From the NCBI GenBank assembly GCA_030018855.1, contig JASEHG010000133.1, positions 1 through 5,511 of the forward strand: a DNA stretch of 5,511 nt, written 5' to 3'. The notes under the pieces are model-generated. The model saw only the letters and a program-made list of their open reading frames with translations, was not told the origin of the DNA and made no database searches. The first letter of the stretch is position 1, and each line of letters starts with the position of its first letter. This document shows positions 2,961-5,511 of the stretch, one piece after another. Made by a program: the position numbers and the translations under genes. The DNA comes from Candidatus Brocadiaceae bacterium. Lineage in GTDB: Bacteria > Planctomycetota > Brocadiia > Brocadiales > Bathyanammoxibiaceae.

Positions 2961-5511
2961 ATGACCGAACTCACCCCCATGATGCAGCAGTACAGGGCCA
3001 TTAAGGAGAGGCATAGGGACTGCCTCCTCTTCTTCAGGCTGGGGGATTTCTATGAGATGTTCTACGAGGATGCAAAGACGGCCTCCAGGGTGCTGGGCAT
3101 CACCCTCACCAGCCGCGCCAAGGGGGATAAGGCCGTGCCTATGGCTGGGGTGCCCCATCACGCCGCCAGCGCCTATATCAATAAATTGATAAAGGCAGGT
3201 TATAAGGTGGCCATCTGCGAACAGATAGAAGACCCCAAAGAGGCCAAGGGGGTGGTGGAGAGGGACATAGTCAGGGTCCTCACCCCTGGCACACTCACCG
3301 ACGAGAACCTCCTGGAAGAGAGGGTCAACAACTACCTGGTCGGGATACTGCCCCGTAGAGATACGGTGGGCCTGGCATGGGTGGAGCTGTCTACGGGGAG
3401 GTTTGAGGTGGAGGAGACGTCCAGGACGGGCCTTATGGATGAACTCTATAGACTCAGGCCCGCCGAATGCCTCCTGCCCGAAGATGCCGTTGCGGGGGAG
3501 GGCGTCCTCCTGGAAGAACTGAAGGCAACCCTGGGGAGCATGGTTACCCCAAGGCCCCCCTGGGAATTCTCCAGGGACACTGCCTACCAGGCATTACTGG
3601 AACACTTCAGGGTTGCGAACCTTGAGGGCTTTGGCTGTCAGGATATGGAACACGCCCTGGGGGCGGCGGGGGCGGTGCTACTCTACCTGAGGGAGACGCA
3701 CAGGGAGTCCCTCTCCCACATCTGTAAACTCAAGAGACACGGCATCAATAACTGCCTCTTGATAGACGCCACCACCCAGAGGGGATTAGAACTCCTTGAG
3801 ACTATCAGGACCAGGGAGAGCGAGGGCTCTCTACTGGGCGTACTGGACCTGACCCTTACACCCATGGGTGCAAGACTCATGAGGCAGTGGATACTCTCTC
3901 CGCTCTTAGACCCAACGGAGATAAATCACAGACAGGAGGGAGTACAGGGGTTGTCTTCCCAGCAAGGACTGAGGACTTCACTCCGTTCTTACCTGAAAAA
4001 TATGGCGGACATGGAGAGGATTTCTACAAGGGTGAGCGCCGGGAGGTCCAATGCCAGGGAACTCGTGGCCCTGAAGGACTCCCTGGAACAGGTGGGGAGG
4101 CTGAAGGAGGCCCTTGCTGAAAATCCGCTTTCTCTCCACTCCGCTCAGGACAAACCTTTTGGGCGGGCAGTTGTCCAGGATAATGGTGCAGGTGCAAGAC
4201 CCGCCCCTACTATACTGAAGGGCCTGGGAGAGAGGTTAGACACACTGGAAGAGGTGAGAGGACTCATCAGTACGGCACTGGTGGCTGACCCCCCGCCGGG
4301 ATTGAAGGAGGGCGGGCTAATCAGGGAGGGCTATCATGCAGAGTTAGATGAGTTGCGTAACATAGGGCGAAACGGGAAGTCCTGGCTGGCTAATTTTCAG
4401 GCTGAGGAGATACGCCGTACCGGCATATCCTCCCTCAAGGTGGGCTACAACAAGGTCTTTGGCTATTACATAGAGGTAACCAACACCCACAAGGAACGCA
4501 TACCGCAGGGCTACGTACGCCGTCAGACCCTGAAGAATGCAGAGCGTTACATAACCCCTGAGTTGAAGGAATACGAATCCAGGGTGCTTACCGCAGAGGA
4601 GCGGGCCAAGGGGTTGGAGTACGAGCTTTTTGAAGAGATGAGGAAAAAGGTGGCCTCTCATACCGCCAGGCTCCAGGAGGTGGCAGATGCGGTGGCTGAA
4701 CTGGACGTCCTGGTCTCCCTGGCCCAGGTGGCGGTAGAGAACAATTACACGAGACCTGAGATAACTGAAGACTGCAAACTCTATATTACAGAGGGTAGAC
4801 ATCCTGTACTGGAAAAGACCCTGGGCAGGGGGAAGTTCGTCCCTAATAGTATTGACATAGATGGGGAGGTTAACCGGGTGATGGTCATCACAGGGCCCAA
4901 CATGGCCGGAAAGAGCACTTACATCAGGCAGGTGGCCCTGCTGGTACTCATGGCCCAGATGGGTAGTTTTATCCCTGCCAGGGAGGCAAGGATGGGCGTG
5001 GTGGACAGGATTTTTACCAGGGTGGGCGCCTCTGACGAACTCTCCAGGGGGCAGAGTACCTTTATGGTAGAGATGCAGGAGTCCGCCAACATCCTGAACA
5101 ACGCCACAGGGAGGAGCCTTATCATACTGGACGAGGTGGGCAGGGGCACCAGCACCTTTGACGGGCTAAGCATCGCCTGGGCCTTGACCGAGTACATATA
5201 TAAACACCTCGGGGCCAGGACCCTCTTTGCCACCCATTACCACGAACTCACAGAATTGGCCCTGTTATTCCCAGGGATAAAAAATTACAACGTGGCCGTG
5301 AGGGAGTGGGGGGAGGAGGTGGTGTTCCTGAGGAAGATTGTGGAGGGGGGTACAGACAAGAGCTACGGTATCCATGTGGCCAGGTTGGCCGGGGTGCCGA
5401 AGGAGGTAGTGACCAGGGCAAAAGAGATACTGGAAGAACTGGAGGCCAATTCCCTGGACGCCTATCAGAGACCTAAACTGGGGACGAGTAGGGGCACGCT
5501 GCAGCGTGCCC
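2961..5511 (+). CDS. mutS: DNA mismatch repair protein MutS (3' end beyond the window)
   Basis: MutS binds mispaired or looped bases as a clamp and, using ATP, starts mismatch repair with MutL. The frame is open for 850 codons to the right edge. The N-terminus, MTELTPMMQQY, is typical and fixes ATG 2961. The mismatch-binding Phe-x-Glu is F30-Y31-E32 in LGDFYEMF. The connector follows from about 110, with LTPGTL. The clamp region carries GYNKVFGYYIEV and LKNAERYITPELKEYE. The ATPase has Walker A GPNMAGKST at 645-653, GASDELSRGQSTFMVEM at 689-705, Walker B LIILDEVGRGTST at 720-732 and ATHYHEL. Two oddities: an extra segment at about 393-417 in the lever region, encoded partly by a repeat-like sequence, and an SRGTLQRA tail from residue 843 encoded by a palindrome. 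There is no ribosome binding site; the DUF123 stop lies one base upstream, so reinitiation is likely. All ATPase motifs are intact, so it should be functional. Confidence 0.97.
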   Translation, partial: MTELTPMMQQYRAIKERHRDCLLFFRLGDFYEMFYEDAKTASRVLGITLTSRAKGDKAVPMAGVPHHAASAYINKLIKAGYKVAICEQIEDPKEAKGVVERDIVRVLTPGTLTDENLLEERVNNYLVGILPRRDTVGLAWVELSTGRFEVEETSRTGLMDELYRLRPAECLLPEDAVAGEGVLLEELKATLGSMVTPRPPWEFSRDTAYQALLEHFRVANLEGFGCQDMEHALGAAGAVLLYLRETHRESLSHICKLKRHGINNCLLIDATTQRGLELLETIRTRESEGSLLGVLDLTLTPMGARLMRQWILSPLLDPTEINHRQEGVQGLSSQQGLRTSLRSYLKNMADMERISTRVSAGRSNARELVALKDSLEQVGRLKEALAENPLSLHSAQDKPFGRAVVQDNGAGARPAPTILKGLGERLDTLEEVRGLISTALVADPPPGLKEGGLIREGYHAELDELRNIGRNGKSWLANFQAEEIRRTGISSLKVGYNKVFGYYIEVTNTHKERIPQGYVRRQTLKNAERYITPELKEYESRVLTAEERAKGLEYELFEEMRKKVASHTARLQEVADAVAELDVLVSLAQVAVENNYTRPEITEDCKLYITEGRHPVLEKTLGRGKFVPNSIDIDGEVNRVMVITGPNMAGKSTYIRQVALLVLMAQMGSFIPAREARMGVVDRIFTRVGASDELSRGQSTFMVEMQESANILNNATGRSLIILDEVGRGTSTFDGLSIAWALTEYIYKHLGARTLFATHYHELTELALLFPGIKNYNVAVREWGEEVVFLRKIVEGGTDKSYGIHVARLAGVPKEVVTRAKEILEELEANSLDAYQRPKLGTSRGTLQRA
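4161..4210. repeat. Degenerate palindromic repeat inside mutS
   Basis: GGGCGGG (4161-4167) pairs with CCCGCCC (4200-4206), and the right end continues to GCCCCTAC (4203-4210), the same end as the 28-bp palindromes. The interior holds a tandem GGTGCA pair (4186-4197). It encodes about residues 401-417, ending ARPAPT. This falls in a segment where MutS proteins are usually shorter, between LKEALAE and GLGERLD. The arms are far apart and the left end is not a clean GTAGGGGC, so the relation to the other repeats is likely but not certain. Confidence 0.45.
5488..5511. repeat. 28-bp palindrome, copy 3 (mutS C-terminus, cut by the window edge)
   Basis: GTAGGGGCACGCTG (5488-5501) is followed by its complement as far as the last base; 5492-5511 is a perfect 20-bp palindrome, and the final CTAC is expected just outside. 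It is read in the same frame as the DUF123 copies, giving SRGTLQRA from residue 843 of MutS, after the conserved end of the ATPase region (AKEILEELE). Confidence 0.8.

Noticed and set aside
3683..5233. ORFs at 3683-3880 (-), 3887-4120 (+), 4344-4802 (-) and 4919-5233 (-)
   Set aside because: All lie within the continuous, fully conserved mutS frame and are antisense or out-of-frame shadows.

Overview
The window joins two kinds of DNA. The outer parts (about 1-560 and 2510-5511) are GC-rich, favour AGG for arginine and carry short palindromic repeats. The centre (about 570-2440) is strikingly AT-rich and holds a compact type II restriction-modification (R-M) cassette with a small leading gene. 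This pattern suggests a bacterial chromosome that acquired the R-M cassette horizontally. The MutS is a standard bacterial MutS1. Its sequence, the heavy AGG use and the GTAGGGGC...GCCCCTAC palindromes would suit Nitrospirota or a similar environmental lineage, but the window alone cannot settle the taxon.

Layout, all on the + strand: (1) 1-267, the C-terminal end of a protein that resembles the NFACT-R_2/DUF814 RNA-binding domain. (2) 301-453, an unrecognised 50-codon ORF with a strong ribosome binding site, ending in a perfect hairpin at 452-477. (3) 454-609, an intergenic stretch with this hairpin and a second imperfect palindrome. (4) 610-822, a 70-aa protein of unknown function, overlapping by ATGA the next gene. 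(5) 819-1745, a beta-class SPPY DNA methyltransferase. (6) 1660-2412, a PD-(D/E)XK-type restriction endonuclease, overlapping the methyltransferase by 86 bases. (7) 2414-2959, a GIY-YIG/DUF123 nuclease-like gene without a good start codon and interrupted by repeat elements that keep the frame open. (8) 2961 to the right edge, mutS, which has no stop within the window.

The 70-aa ORF, methyltransferase and endonuclease form a translationally coupled operon: the methyltransferase should protect host sites and the endonuclease should cut unmodified DNA. DUF123 and mutS form a second coupled pair (stop, one base, start).

The most unusual signal is the set of palindromic elements lying inside genes. 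Three copies of a 28-bp palindrome (the third cut by the window edge) sit in the same reading register in two different genes and encode the same kind of peptide, SRGxLQxAPT. A compound double-hairpin element splits the GIY-YIG domain just after its GIY motif, and a degenerate relative appears to sit in the lever region of MutS. These behave like the protein-coding palindromic elements described in Rickettsia (RPE), but with a different sequence.
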